Assembly: GCA_026008535.1 (NCBI GenBank)
Contig: BRKX01000015.1
Coordinates: 26,123,501-26,187,500 of the forward strand
Direction: 5' to 3'
DNA: 64,000 bases
Origin: Perilla frutescens
Lineage: Eukaryota > Streptophyta > Magnoliopsida > Lamiales > Lamiaceae
Positions 1 through 10,787 of the stretch are shown piece after piece. The notes under the pieces are model-generated. The model saw only the letters and a list, made by a program, of their open reading frames with translations. It had not been told where the DNA came from and did no database searches. Both the position numbers and the translations under genes were made by a program. Position 1 is the stretch's first letter; every line of letters begins with the position of its first letter.

Positions 1-822
1 CTCCCAAAAACGTGCTGGATTTGCAACAATAGCAAATCGACTTTGAAGAACTCCAAATGCACGCTCCACATCTTTTCTACACGCTTCTTGTTTTTTGGCA
101 AAATATACTTTCTTCAGACCACTTGGTGCATGGATAGTTTGTACAAGAGTTGACCATTTTGGGTATATATTATCTGCTAGATAATATCCCATATCGTATT
201 CCTTTCCACCAATAACATAATGTGCAGGAGGCGCAATGCCTCTAGCAAGGTTAGAGAAGAGATGGGATGTCTCCAACACATTAATGTCATTGTTGGATCC
301 TGGCATCCCGAAATATGCATGCCAAATCCAGAGATCATAATCAGCTACCGCTTCAAGAATAATTGTTGGGGATCCACTCCGACCAGAATATTGTCCTGCC
401 CAAGCTGTTGGACAATTTTTCCACTTCCAATGCATGCAATCGAGACTGCCCAACATTCCTGGGAAGCCACGTTGCTCACCAATATGAAGTAGTCTAGCAA
501 CATCACTGGCATTGGGCGCTCTTAGATATTCTCCTGCAAATATCTATCGGATAGCACGACAAAATTTCTTGACACATTCAATTGCAGTAGATTTCTCAAT
601 TTTGAGGTACTCATCAGTTGCATCTGCTGGGGATGCATAAGCTAGGATGCGAAATGCAGCTGTTACTTTTTGAAGAGTAGACAAACCATGCCTCCCAGCT
701 GTGTTCCTTCGTTGCACAAAGTAACGATCATGATTTTTGACAGCATCAACAATACGCAAAAACAAATTTTGTGACATTCGATAGCGTCGATGAAAATGCT
801 CTTCATTATATGTTGGACAAAC
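1..822 (-). pseudogene. PIF/Harbinger (HARBI1-type DDE) transposase, one internal stop, 3' end cut by window
   Basis: Read leftwards, the frame encodes a plant Harbinger-type nuclease that would cut and paste its element in the nucleus. It starts within PTYNEEHFHRRYRMSQ near 822 and continues past a single in-frame TAG at about 544-546 (after FCRAIR) through IFAGEYLRAPN to the window edge. The acidic residues expected of the DDE domain are visible: D in GSLDCMHWKW, D in GSNNDINVLE and E in DVERAFGVLQ. Apart from the stop, the frame is unbroken over about 270 codons, so the copy is young or the stop is recent. A stop codon just upstream of the PTYNEEHF segment means the true N-terminus is missing or lies across a splice junction. 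The C-terminus lies outside the window. The partner ORF is divergent, starting at 903. Confidence 0.85.
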
Positions 823-902
823 AATTGTAAGTATTTATTTATAAATTTTCTTCCCCTATTTATTTCTCTTACTCTATTAATTATTGTTATTTTTGTATGC
901 AG

Positions 903-1511
903 CTTGACCGAGCAAATGAGCAGTTAATGACGCACGAAGGTTATGCCGGCGGTTTCAAATTTCAACATGTGTGGTCTATACTAAAAAATTTTGTGCAGGT
1001 TGAAACTGTAGGGAGAGTCCCTTTATCTGTAGAAGAAAATGTTTCGACCACTCCTAATGATTCATTGTCTGACTTCGAGATCAATTTAAGTAGTGGTGGC
1101 AGTAGTGCATCTAAGCGACCAGAGGGTGTCAAGAAGTCCAAATTAAAGAGGAAACAACAAGAAGATATCTCTAGTGCAGCAAATACCTTCAAGGAAGAAA
1201 ATGAAAAATTGCGTGAACTATTTGCTGTTGGATATCAAAAAAAAGATATTTATCTTGAGATGCAGGAGAAAAAATTGAAGGCTCAGAAGCGTAGACAACG
1301 CCTAGATGAACTAAAAAGAGATGATAAAATTTTACTGACCAATCTTGGCACCATTGATGATCCAGAACGTCGTGAATATATTCGATTAGAGCAACAAGCA
1401 ATTATGCACAAGCGTAGGCAGGAACTACAAGCCAACTCTACTTTTAACATGTTTGGAATGGATTTTCCAGATGTTGGAGGAGGAAGTGGGGGTGGTCTAT
1501 CTGATTATTAG
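903..1511 (+). CDS. Harbinger second ORF (Myb/SANT-like, NAM-associated C-terminal domain), last exon
   Basis: The translation begins LDRANEQLMTHEGYAGGFKFQHVWSI and continues through a Lys/Glu-rich coiled-coil (about residues 80-185) to a Gly-rich end, GGGSGGGLSDY. This is the C-terminal half of the Myb/SANT-like protein that accompanies PIF/Harbinger transposases and is needed with them for DNA binding and transposition. A T-rich tract ending in TATGCAG just before 903 looks like a 3' splice site, so this is probably the last exon. A possible donor (TTGTAAGT) lies near 826, but the SANT domain exon is not visible upstream because the transposase frame occupies that space. Transcribed away from the transposase. 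Probably a partial, non-host gene. Confidence 0.7.
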   Translation, partial: LDRANEQLMTHEGYAGGFKFQHVWSILKNFVQVETVGRVPLSVEENVSTTPNDSLSDFEINLSSGGSSASKRPEGVKKSKLKRKQQEDISSAANTFKEENEKLRELFAVGYQKKDIYLEMQEKKLKAQKRRQRLDELKRDDKILLTNLGTIDDPERREYIRLEQQAIMHKRRQELQANSTFNMFGMDFPDVGGGSGGGLSDY

Positions 1512-1859
1512 ATAATATTATTGTGTTGCTTTATTTATATTTCAAGTGTTGTATGATTAGTATTTTTCTAATGTATTTTTCAATGCTTTATTTGTATTTT
1601 TAATGCTTTCTATTTTTATTATTTTGATGTCATTTTGTTTTGATATACAATTTTTTACGTTAATGTTTTTAAGGAAGAAATAAATTCAAGTATAAGATTA
1701 ATACATATAAATATAAATCATGTCAATTAACAAAAAAAACGTTAAACAAAAATACAAACATAACATATTTTTTACATATATTAAATCATATAAATAAATA
1801 TAAATCATATAAAACAGATTACATAAAAAAAAATAGAAATGAACAGTAATAGAGACGCA

Positions 1860-1995
1860 ACAGTGTTGCTCCATTAATAGAACAAGAAAGCTCCATCTGT
1901 ATTTTACAGTTTCAAATAGAGCAGCCATTGGAGATGGTTTTTTCCACTTTTTGCTCTAAAGTAGAGGTATGGAGAAGCCATTGGACATGCTCTAA
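1860..1995. repeat. Right terminus of the Harbinger element
   Basis: The sequence CCATTGGAGATGG at about 1924 and the related CCATTGGACATGCTC ending near 1992, followed by TAA, resemble the usual plant Harbinger terminal inverted repeat (AGAGCATCTCCAATGG when read inwards) with its 3-bp TAA/TTA target duplication. The left terminus is outside the window, so the pair cannot be confirmed. Confidence 0.55.
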
Positions 1996-3428
1996 GAATG
2001 TAAGATTACAACATACGTTGACCACTTCTCGATCAAAACTCACAAAAACCCATGCATTTCTCTTGGAAAAGTTGTTTAGCAGAGCAAATGATCCAACGGT
2101 GATGAGTGTTTTGACACTAAATTTAAAAGGTACTGACATTTCAACTTGTTTACGAGAGACACGTTTTAACTCATTGATTGAAATGATTGATCTCTGGTTG
2201 CAATAAAACAAAGGTTGGCTATGTGATTTTTCCTATCTTTTCATCAACATTAGGTGTATAATACAAGAAAAATCAGTAGCAATCTTTATCAAGCTACACA
2301 AATATAAGGATCTATAGTTGAGTGTTTATATTCATTCTTAATGTTCATGCCATAAAAAACTAAGAAAATTTTCCGCTTATTATTCCTTCATGAAACAAAC
2401 AATATCCCCCAGCTCATTTTTAAGCATGACCCAAAAATAATAAAATAAAACAATATCAATGATATCAAATGATAGTTTCAAACGGCTGTACAGTTATAAC
2501 ATTGAACTATAAATTCCATGAGAAATTTTTTTTTCCAAGAAACTTACTAAGTAAACCCAAACCATTACATAGGTAGCAATAAAAAAAAGTTGAAGAAATT
2601 TTGATATGTTAGAAAACATTAAAGATCTTATCTTCTAAATAATAGCATGTCAATTTAGAAATCCACCTCCAATATCAGTTGATATCACTGAAATTCTAGA
2701 AAGATGACAAAGCCCCAAAGTAGAAATCACATTCGATGAAGTCTTTAATATTCAAACGAAGTGTTGGAGGGCAACGAGCCTGGGCCAAATTGCAATTGAA
2801 GGTAAAGTCGACATCTACCCTCCCAATTTGTTACCTCACTATGTGTACATCCTCGTATAAGTTATAATTTTCTTCTTAAAAAATTGGAAGGAAAAATAAT
2901 TTTTAATTTGAATTCAACTTCCAATCATAATCTCACCAATACTTCCACTGATATTTTAATTAGATTAGGCATTTTCTTCAATACTTTCAATGATATTTTG
3001 GATTAGGATTACATATTATTGAAAAGGAAAATGCATGCATATATTGATTACTTGAATCAAAATTGTGAATTAATAATTGCTTGTTAGTGTGGCAACATGT
3101 TCATTTTTCAGTTATGAAAGACAAATCAGTAGAAATCTGATTATAAGGTGAAGCAATTTGAGAATTATTCTTCTTTCATCTACCAAAACTATCATCCGCG
3201 AGTTAAACTAATGAACTGCAAATTGTGAGGCCTATAATCACTTCACATACTCAACAATTTAAATAGTAATTGAAACAAATTAGCTGTGCACCGTGATCAT
3301 GGTCTCTATGAACCTCAAGCTGTCGAATTTTGGAGCAAATCTTCCATTCTCCCCCGAATTCATTGATTTTACTTTCAAACAACAAAACAAACATATATTT
3401 AATACAAATCATAAGAATACCATTTTAA
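1996..3428. other. Intergenic, AT-rich, no gene seen
   Basis: No reading frame, RNA gene or element boundary could be supported here. A less AT-rich patch near 2755-2830 could be a decayed exon, but it lacks flanking splice signals in a consistent frame. Confidence 0.5.
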
Positions 3429-3518
3429 TCATGGGATCTTGAGGACCATGGAGGGAATCTTCATAGTCACTGCATATGCTTCTTTTCGGGCATAAATCTT
3501 CGGCTTCTTTCTGGGCAT
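3429..3518 (-). CDS. Candidate 29-residue basic microprotein or first exon, split from its promoter by a Copia insertion
   Basis: An ATG at 3518 opens a frame starting MPRKKPKIYARKEAYAVT and ending at TGA 3429-3431. If the Copia element 3587-9383 and one TSD copy are ignored, the DNA upstream contains a TATA box (TATAAAT, 9403-9397) about 70 bp before this ATG and a CACGTG G-box further up. That spacing is normal for a plant promoter plus a short 5' leader. No homologue is recognised. It could also be the first exon of a longer gene, although no clear donor follows, or simply chance. The peptide is rich in Lys/Arg at its N-terminus. Confidence 0.3.
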   Translation of the reverse strand: MPRKKPKIYARKEAYAVTMKIPSMVLKIP

Positions 3519-3586
3519 AAATCGTCGGTGCCAAATAGAGTGACTACAGCAATACTGGCTAAATATATTGATCCGTGAGAAAAAGT

Positions 3587-3805
3587 AGTTAGATTTTTGT
3601 ATCAAATACACGGAAGAATAATTCATGGTGTAGGAATTGTAGTAGGTTTAATGTTTCTGAATTATATTATTGTATTGATAAAACAGAATACAGTCTCCTT
3701 TATATAGCTAAACAAGCATATATAAGGAATTTATCTCTTCTCTAATTACACAAGATTCTCGAATCTAATCCCATAATATATGGGATTCAAATCTACTTTC
3801 TAACA
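3587..3805 (-). repeat. 3' LTR of the Copia element
   Basis: Begins TGTTAGAAAGTAG in the element sense and matches 9165-9383 base for base in length. The adjoining polypurine tract TTGAGGGAGAG (3816-3806) marks its inner edge. Confidence 0.92.
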
Positions 3806-3817
3806 CTCTCCCTCAAG

Positions 3818-5765
3818 TTAAGTTACCGGATCACCAAAACTTAACTTACTCAGAACTTCCTTGAAGACCTTGGAATTGACAGCCTTAGTCAAAATATCTG
3901 CTAATTGGTCTTCTGATCGAATAAAAGGTAACTCCACAATACCAGCTTCGAGCTTCTCCTTGATAAAGTGTCTGTCAATCTCCACATGCTTGGTACGATC
4001 ATGCTGAACCGAATTTTCAGAAATACTTATTGCTGCTTTATTGTCACAAAACAACTGGCATGTCTGGGCAGGACAACAACCTATTTCTTTCAATAATTTC
4101 CGCAGCCATAGAATTTCTGTTAATCCACTCTTGATGCCTCTGAATTCTGCTTCTGCACTGGAGAGAGCCACTACCTTATGTTTCTTGCTTCTCCAAGTAA
4201 CAAGATTTCCACCAGCACAAGTAAAGTATCCACTTGTAGACCGTCTGTCTGTTAAATTACTTGCCCAATCGGCATCCCTGAATCCCTGAATCCCTGAATG
4301 GCCGTATTTCTCAAACAACAACCCATGTGCAAAAGTACCTTTAAGATATCACACAATCCGAATTGTTACCTCCAGATGATCAGCTTGTGACAATGAATCT
4401 AAGTTAAATTGATATGCAAGCGGAAGATTTCTAAAAGACTCGAACAACATCAGCGGAATGAAGGATTCAACCCGACCACTATACAATAAAAACATCTAAA
4501 ACACGAAGAAAAATGACTCGAATATGAACTGAAATAGACTTAACAATTAAGACACTTAGAATACCTAGATTAATGACTCAACTATGAAAAACACAAAATC
4601 AAACAAATAGATGAAAGATAGGAACGATGGATGGTGGATTTTGGGGGTGTATAAATCTGGTTGGGGCTAGGTGTTGATGGCTCGATTATAGGACTTACTT
4701 GGAAAGATAGAAGATGTGTGTTGATGGCTTGTGGATGAAGATGTTGGCGTCGTGTCGAAGGTGATAGGTAGAATGGTCTTGGTCTTCAATTGAACCCCGT
4801 CTTCGATGAGACGAAACACAATTCTTGGAATAATTCCGGATAGGTTTTGCAACTTCCCCTTAGAACTCGAAGAAATAAAAAGAAACTTTGAATAAGACTA
4901 ATGATTTGCAAGATCAAAAGAATACATAAAAGGGTGATCAACCAAAGGATCGTGAGACTATTGAGAATTAATTCTTCAAAATTCAAACAACGTCTGAGTA
5001 ACAATAAAATAAAGATCACATATATATAACTATATGGATCGAAAATCCTAGTCTAATTAAAAGTCCAACATGGATGAAAATTCTAAGGTAAATAAAAGAG
5101 TTCTACCTTGTATAAAATTCTAAACAAGGTAATTCTAGAAAAGACCAAAAAATTAAATAAATAAAATCTAATCTAGATAAAATAAATCCAACTGGACTTG
5201 GGCTTCATAATTGGCGGTTTTAATCATCTTTTAGGCTGATCCAAACACACCAATTAATTACTTGGGTCTTCTTGGACTTCAACTTCAACACGTAGTCGGT
5301 ATGTCAACACGTAGTCGGTATGCCCATACTGACTGCCTTCTAAACTCTCATCATGCTTTAATCTTCTTCATCTTCAATAGACAACATAGCAATCCATTTG
5401 GGGCTGCCATGGTGCATTTCTTCTTCCTTGGTTGGCATGGTCTCATTCTCATCATTTCCCACTAGGCGCTGATATCGACCTTGGTCTGCCAATTCAACAC
5501 CTTTAACTATCTGCAAGCCATGATTTACAACCATGGGTGTGTCAGCTGGTTTACAGTCCACCAACCTAGTTTTTACAATAAGATCTAGGGTGTACTTTTT
5601 CTGGCAGATGAAGATTCCTTTAGCTTATTTAAGAACTTCAATGCCGAGAAAGTACTTGAGAGCACCCAAATCCTTCATTTCAAACTCAGTGAACAGATTC
5701 TCCTTGAGCCTTTTGATTTCTTCAACATTGCTGTCGGTGATAATCGAGCCTTGTCTACCCCATAG
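3818..5765 (-). pseudogene. Copia reverse transcriptase (C-terminal part) and RNase H, broken
   Basis: From the right, the frame reads ITDSNVEEIKRLKENLF, MKDLGALKYFLGIEVLK, a TAA stop, IFICQKKYTLDLIVKT and DCKPADTPM up to QRLVG near 5458, where unrelated DNA begins. Copia sequence resumes near 4400 with QADHLEVTIRIV, a stop, YLKGT, and then the RNase H stretch ADWASNLTDRRSTSGYF, SSAEAEF, FCDNKAAISI and the C-terminal QLADILTKAV. The polymerase YVDD box is absent because the segment before ITDSN is deleted (see the 14-bp repeat at 5741/5789). Confidence 0.85.
4400..5458. other. About 1.05 kb of foreign DNA inserted in the Copia RT/RNase H region
   Basis: The Copia frame stops at 5458 and resumes at about 4400. 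The DNA in between has no recognised coding content. A 23-bp stretch containing CAACACGTAGTCGGTATG is tandemly repeated at about 5286-5320. The insert resembles a solo LTR or a gene-fragment insertion, but I could not find matching TSDs. Confidence 0.55.
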
Positions 5766-5802
5766 GTCTAAGTGTACCACTTTTCCACTAATCGAGCCTT
5801 GT
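5741..5802. repeat. 14-bp direct repeat at the RT deletion junction
   Basis: TAATCGAGCCTTGT occurs at 5741-5754 and again at 5789-5802, separated by 34 bp of filler. The filler lies exactly where the RT core, including YVDD, should be. This pattern fits end-joining repair with templated filler. Confidence 0.7.
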
Positions 5803-7090
5803 ATCTTTCAATTGTTCCGTCAGGTTTTCTTTTAATAGTGAAACCCCACCGACATCCAACTGGTCTTTTCCCCGTGGGTAGTTTACACTTCTCCCACGTG
5901 TTATTTCTTACCAGTGCTTCCATTTCTTTCTTTATTGCATTCTTCCACTGTTCAGATTCCATAGCCTCTTTGGCATTCCTTGGAACACTTTCTTCTTCAT
6001 ACAAGGAAGCTTCAAAGGCCTTGGCTGTTTCAGACAGACTCCCCTTGACAACGTTTGCCACTGAATATCTAGTCTTCTTTATATTCCTTTCCGGAGTATA
6101 CCGTTTAGGTAGGACCTCTCTGTTACTCTTTGGCGGCAGTACATACTGCCCTGTATCCCCATCAACTGTTGTAGTCTCCTCTTGTTCACTTATCTCAGGT
6201 ATGATAGGCAAATCAGAGTGCACATTAGAAATCTCAGTATTATCAACCTCAAAAGTATCACTTACCTCGGGTATCAAAAATAACGAAGACGGTGGGACTG
6301 CATCACTGAGAGTAGGGGTTTGCATTTCTTTTTCTGAGGTCTGTGCAGCGGAACTGTTAACTGTCTCTGTTGGACCTCTATTCGGGTTTGAATTTGGCAT
6401 AGAACTTGGCATAAAACACCAGCTTAGTGGGTTAGAAATAGAAATATTTTCCCTCTCCCCCTGACTACTAAGGTGGTGATGGTAAAAGTATTCGGTTTCC
6501 AGGAAGTCGCAATTTAGTGTGATGAAGATGCGACCTGATTTGGGATTATAGCAACGATACCCCTTTTGAGTGATCTCGTATCCAACGAACACACATTTGA
6601 TTGCACAAGGAGATAACTTGGTGCGTTCGTGTTTAGGAATATGGATGAATACGGAACAACTGAAAACTCGAGGCTGAAGGTTTAAGACGGGTGGAATGTT
6701 GGAATGAGTAGATAGGACATGGAGGGGGGTTTGAAGGTTATGGATTTTGGTAGGTAAGCGATTGAGGAGGTAGGTGGCAGTGGCTAAAGCTTCAGGCCAA
6801 AAATGGGTGGGAATCTGAGATTCAAGAAGGAGGGCTTGGGTTATTTCAAGAAGGATTCTATTTTTCCGTTCGACAACTCCATTTTGCTCGGGGGTATACG
6901 GACATGTGGTTTGGTGAACTAAGCCTTTGGTGAGAAAGAACTGGGTCATAGTAGTGTTAACAAATTCACCACCATTGTTAGAACGGAGTGTTTTGATGGT
7001 GGTTTGGAACTGTGTTTGGATCATGGTGTAAAACTTGATAAATTTAGAAAAAACCTCAGACTTATTTTTTAAGAAGTAAATCCAGGTCAT
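5768..7090 (-). pseudogene. Copia integrase core and start of reverse transcriptase
   Basis: A 440-codon open frame. Residues from about 35 hold the integrase core: LRSNNGGEFVN (second catalytic Asp changed to Asn in the usual SDNGGEF motif), YTPEQNGVVERKNR with the catalytic Glu, then FWPEALATATYLLNRLPTK. A GKI-like region follows (VFVGYEITQKGYRCYNP). The end enters the RT N-terminus (NNTWEKCKLP, RWGFTIKRKPDGTIERYKARLV), after which the frame runs into the deletion junction. The upstream catalytic Asp of integrase lies in the adjoining frame at 7124-7381 (LVHSDAWGP). Confidence 0.88.
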
Positions 7091-7123
7091 ACGTGTGCAA
7101 TCATCAACAAATATAAAAAAATA

Positions 7124-7741
7124 TCAAAAATCCTGGCCCCCTAAAACAGGTGCAGGGCCCCAAGCATCTGAATGGACTAAAGCAAAAATCGAATCAACTT
7201 TAGTATTATTTGGTTTAAAAGTTTGCTGATGATTTTTGGCTAAAACACATGTCTGACAAAACAAATGCTGGGAAAAATCTAAGCTAGGAAAAAGAAGCTT
7301 TAAATAACCCGAAGACGGATGTCCAATATGTCTATGCCAAAGCCAAGCATCCTGATTCTGAGATCCGTGAGCCATCATCACAGTGCCTTATTGAGCAATT
7401 TCATCCACATAGTACAATTCCCGTCTCTCAGTGCCACGCCCAATAATCTTCTCCGTCATGATATCCTGTAAGAGACATAAATGAGGAAGCATTAGAATAG
7501 TACAATTTAATTCTTTGGTGACATGACTGATAGAGAGCAACTTATGAGACAAGGACGACACATATAAGCAATTTGAAATTTTCAAAGTAGGGGAAATTTT
7601 GATTGTCCCTGCGCCGTGGACAAGCGTAATGGAACCATTGGCAGTCTGAACATGTGTTTTAAGGGGTACTGAGGATTGTATAATATCAGAGACCTCAAAA
7701 GTCATTGTGTCAGTGGCACCACAATCAAAAATCTACTGATC
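7124..7741 (-). pseudogene. Copia protease and pre-integrase zinc-binding region
   Basis: 7388-7741 reads a stop, IFDCGATDTMTFEV and continues as a retropepsin-like domain. The catalytic signature is DCG instead of the usual DSG, and the preceding Trp codon has become TAG. 7124-7381 carries the H-H/C-C integrase zinc finger (WHRHIGHPS and FCQTCVLAK) and the first catalytic Asp of integrase. A stop separates the two parts. Confidence 0.8.
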
Positions 7742-9039
7742 AATTTTACCATCATTGTTGGCTCGGGCAGTACACGCGGTTGACATAGCCCCATTATTTA
7801 TATAAATATAAGATTGTTCCCGTAATAAAGTAGACTTAGGCGTGTCACATTGGAATTGTTGTAAATTGCTGGTAATAAAATTAAAGGATGAGGGAGTATA
7901 AGGGCTCAATTGCAAATTGAGCCCTTTACCTATTTGAGATTCACCTCCTTCTTCATATCCAGCCCTAGCCACCCTAGCTGCCTCAGTCTCTCCACTGCGA
8001 ACTCTCACTGACTCTTGTTGGAGCACTTCCACATCGCTGCCTGGGGTGTCGGCGGCCCCAGAGCCACCCACCATCACGGCGGCGCCGGCGACGGTAGCCT
8101 TTCCCTTTTGAGCTTTCGGTTTTTTCTGGTTGTCTTTTCACTAATCCGGGAAGCCGACGATCTGAAAACATTGCTCCTTAGTGTGACGTTTCATCCCACA
8201 GTGGCTACACATGAGCAGATCCTTGTTTTCTCTATCTCTGCTCTTGGGCTTATTCCACTGTTGTTGTCCAGACCCGCTTCAAGCTGGGAGGCCTGCACCG
8301 ATGCCGATGCCCGATGATGAAGAGGTCTCACCACCAACACCGGTGATAGTTGCCGGCTTTAGAATCTGAAGTCGGGTAGCTTCTTGTTTCACCGTGGCGA
8401 AGGCAGCCTCGGCTGAGGGTGAAGGAGTTGTCTTAAAAATGTCTCGCCGGATACTATCAAACTGGTCATTCAATCCGGCCAAGAATTGGTAGAGTCGACG
8501 GGTCTCTATGAGTTTTCGATACTGATTCATGCCTTTTTCACAACATCCCATCGGGTCCGGCTACCTCCGATCTATATTTATCTATAGCCCCCGTAGCTCG
8601 TTCCAGAAATCCTCCAAGGTATTTTCCCCCTGTACTACTTTGTTAGCTCGAGCTTCTAGATTGTAAATTTGCACTGGATCGGCTCCACTCCCGTAAGTGC
8701 TAAGTTGTCCCACAGTGCTTTTGAGGTTTGGTGTTGTGCAAAATTATGGACTAATTTGGTTTCTATATTCTGAATAATCCAAGAGAATACAGTTAGATCA
8801 CTTTCTTCCTATTGGAAATATTTTGGGTCATATGTCGCCGGAGGTGAAGGGTTTCCGGTGACGTGACTTGATTTTCCTTGACTCCCGATTGCGACTCTCA
8901 TGAGTCGGGACCATAGTGGATAGTTTGTACCATCGAGCTTGATTCCCAGCGTGATGTTTTCTGTCCCTCTGAATATATTTGCAATTTGCTGGGTTAATTC
9001 CGTTTGGTTTATCTCTGTTATTTGACTGTTATCTGTCAT
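7742..9039 (-). pseudogene. Copia gag (capsid and zinc knuckle), fragmented
   Basis: The start at 9039 reads MTDNSQITEINQTE and then LDGTNYPLWSRLMRVAIG, the usual N-terminal gag segment. 8279-8551 holds the capsid end LYQFLAGLNDQFDSIRRDI. A CX2CX4HX4C knuckle (CSHCGMKRHTKEQC) lies at about 8160-8210. Frameshifts and stops separate the three parts. The 5' part of gag is the best preserved. Confidence 0.82.
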
Positions 9040-9151
9040 TAGAATTGGTTTTGCAGGAAAGGATGTTTGTGTTTGATCTGTGGCTTAATTGGTTCGAGGA
9101 AGGTATGGACGATGATGACAATTTCTGAGTCCGGCTTATACCAGAGCAACC

Positions 9152-9164
9152 TGCTCTGATACCA
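9152..9164 (-). other. Primer binding site (initiator tRNA-Met type)
   Basis: TGGTATCAGAGCA in the element sense, immediately inside the 5' LTR. This is the standard plant Copia primer site complementary to the 3' end of initiator tRNA-Met. Confidence 0.9.
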
Positions 9165-9383
9165 GGTTAGATTTTGGTATCAAATACATGGATGAATAAT
9201 TCATGGTGTAGGAATTGTAGTAGGTTTAATGTTTCTGAATTATATTGTTGTATTGATAAAACATAATACAGTCTCCTTTATATAGCTAAACAAGCATATA
9301 TAAGGAATTTATGTCTTTCCTAATTACACGAGATTCTCTAATCTAATCCCATAATATATGGGATTCAAATCTACTTTCTAACA
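9165..9383 (-). repeat. 5' LTR of the Copia element
   Basis: Same 219-bp repeat. It is followed directly by the primer binding site. Confidence 0.92.
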
Positions 9384-9396
9384 AAAGTGACGGAGA

Positions 9397-9431
9397 ATTT
9401 ATAGGCAAGGCGATTGGCGAGAGGTCACGTG
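9397..9431 (-). promoter_or_regulatory. Candidate plant core promoter (TATA box and G-box)
   Basis: On the minus strand, CACGTG (9431-9426) lies about 23 bp upstream of CCTATAAATTC (9405-9395). The layout matches a G-box/TATA promoter directed at the small ORF at 3518, from which it is now separated by the Copia insertion. Confidence 0.4.
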
Positions 9432-9550
9432 GTTCGTTTTAGTTTTTGGTTCCAAAAAACTTGAGCAATTTCTCCAATCATATATTTATTTTATATAAAA
9501 TAACTTTAAATGTAAAATGACTTAATTACCCCTACCATTCTCTTTTTATA

Positions 9551-9787
9551 TATTCCATCCGTCCCAATAGTAAGGTCGGAAGAGGAGATTAGTGTATAAA
9601 GTAAGTGAGTTCCACTTTATTGAGGAGTATTATAATCAAAAGTAATATAAAGTAAGTGGGTTTCACTTTATTAAGGAGTATTATAATCAAAAGTATTTTA
9701 ATTATTTCCTTATTTGGAATGGGACATTGCTATTGGGACACCCCAAAAAGGAAAGAGGGACCTTGTTATTGGGACGGAGGAAGTAGT
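9551..9787. mobile_element. Stowaway-type MITE
   Basis: About 237 bp. It begins TATTCCATCCGTCCC and ends GGGACGGAGGAAGTA, inverted copies of the well-known plant Tc1/mariner Stowaway terminus, with TA at both sides. Inside, a 51-bp unit containing AAAGTAAGTG and ATAATCAAAAGTA is tandemly duplicated (9598 and 9649). Confidence 0.85.
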
Positions 9788-10775
9788 ATATAGATTACGT
9801 GACTGCCGCGTGGATTATAGTGCTATGATATTTGCATATTCATATGAAATAGCACAAGTGATGAAAGATTAAAATAAACATTTTAACAATATATTTTTTT
9901 AGCTTTAGTCAATATATATAAGTAAGAGTTATTTAAAAATTTATTTTTGATTATTGCATTCACGTTGATTTGATTTACTCAGAGCGCACCCACCGCAACA
10001 GCTGTGAATTCCTCCTCTTCACCGAAATAAAAATTAAATTAAAAATGGTAGGGTGGGAGAGTTGCCAGCGTGCATATATCTTATGGTAATCAGTCAATAA
10101 ACAAATTCAATTTATCAATAATAACAACATATATAATGCAACGAAAAACAGAACAAAAAAAATTGCCCATAAATAAACCATGCACGCGTAGTTATCCAAT
10201 GACTAATACTTTATCTCAACTAATTAGTAATTAGTGAACTTGGCCTTTTAAATTGACCTGGTTCAGCTGTTCTTCGGAGACATCTAAACAGTAGTTCTCC
10301 CTTGTTTAAATGACTAATACTTTATCGATTTCAATTCTTACTGCCGGCCCTCTCGCAATTCAAAATAAAAATTAAAACTAAATGCTCTACTAGGAGATTT
10401 TAATTCGAAATTAAGGCCCCGCTATCGCTTTAATTTAAAGTAGAAAAATGTTTTGACGTTGATTAATCATTAATTAAGGAGGCATGACAGTAACTAGGAA
10501 AACGTTTATGTAAATGCGTGGCTTCTTGAATGAGTGCAACACGTGCTTCAGCGTTTCTTGCCCTAGTCAGCCCTTATCTGGAAAGCGTCACGAATGATTT
10601 CGACAAGATAATATTGTTGATTTTTATTTGTAAAAATATAGTAATTTCATTTGAATATTTATGGAGTTTGTGGTTCGTTAATTTTGTAGTCTAAAATGAA
10701 AAGGAATTTTCAGAAACGTGTTTAGCTTCATTTTCAAAATGAATTGAAGGTAAGACTTTGAGAGCATAAATCAAA
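9788..10775. other. Intergenic, no gene seen
   Basis: AT-rich, with short interrupted frames only. Confidence 0.5.
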
Positions 10776-10787
10776 GTTAAGGAATAT

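Larger units (their letters stand above)
3582..9388 (-). mobile_element. Ty1/Copia LTR retrotransposon with 219-bp LTRs and TSD AAAGT, defective
   Basis: Both LTRs are 219 bp by count (3587-3805 and 9165-9383) and are bracketed by the 5-bp duplication AAAGT (3582-3586, 9384-9388). I count 11 differences between the LTRs, about 5 percent, so the insertion is moderately old. Order in the minus direction: 5' LTR, tRNA-iMet-type primer site, gag with zinc knuckle, protease, integrase, reverse transcriptase and RNase H remnants, polypurine tract, 3' LTR. It carries several stops, a deletion of the RT core and an insertion of about 1 kb in the RT/RNase H region. It cannot move on its own. Confidence 0.93.

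Noticed and set aside
5772..6464. 230-residue plus-strand ORF
   Set aside because: Antisense shadow of the Copia integrase frame, which has clear catalytic motifs.
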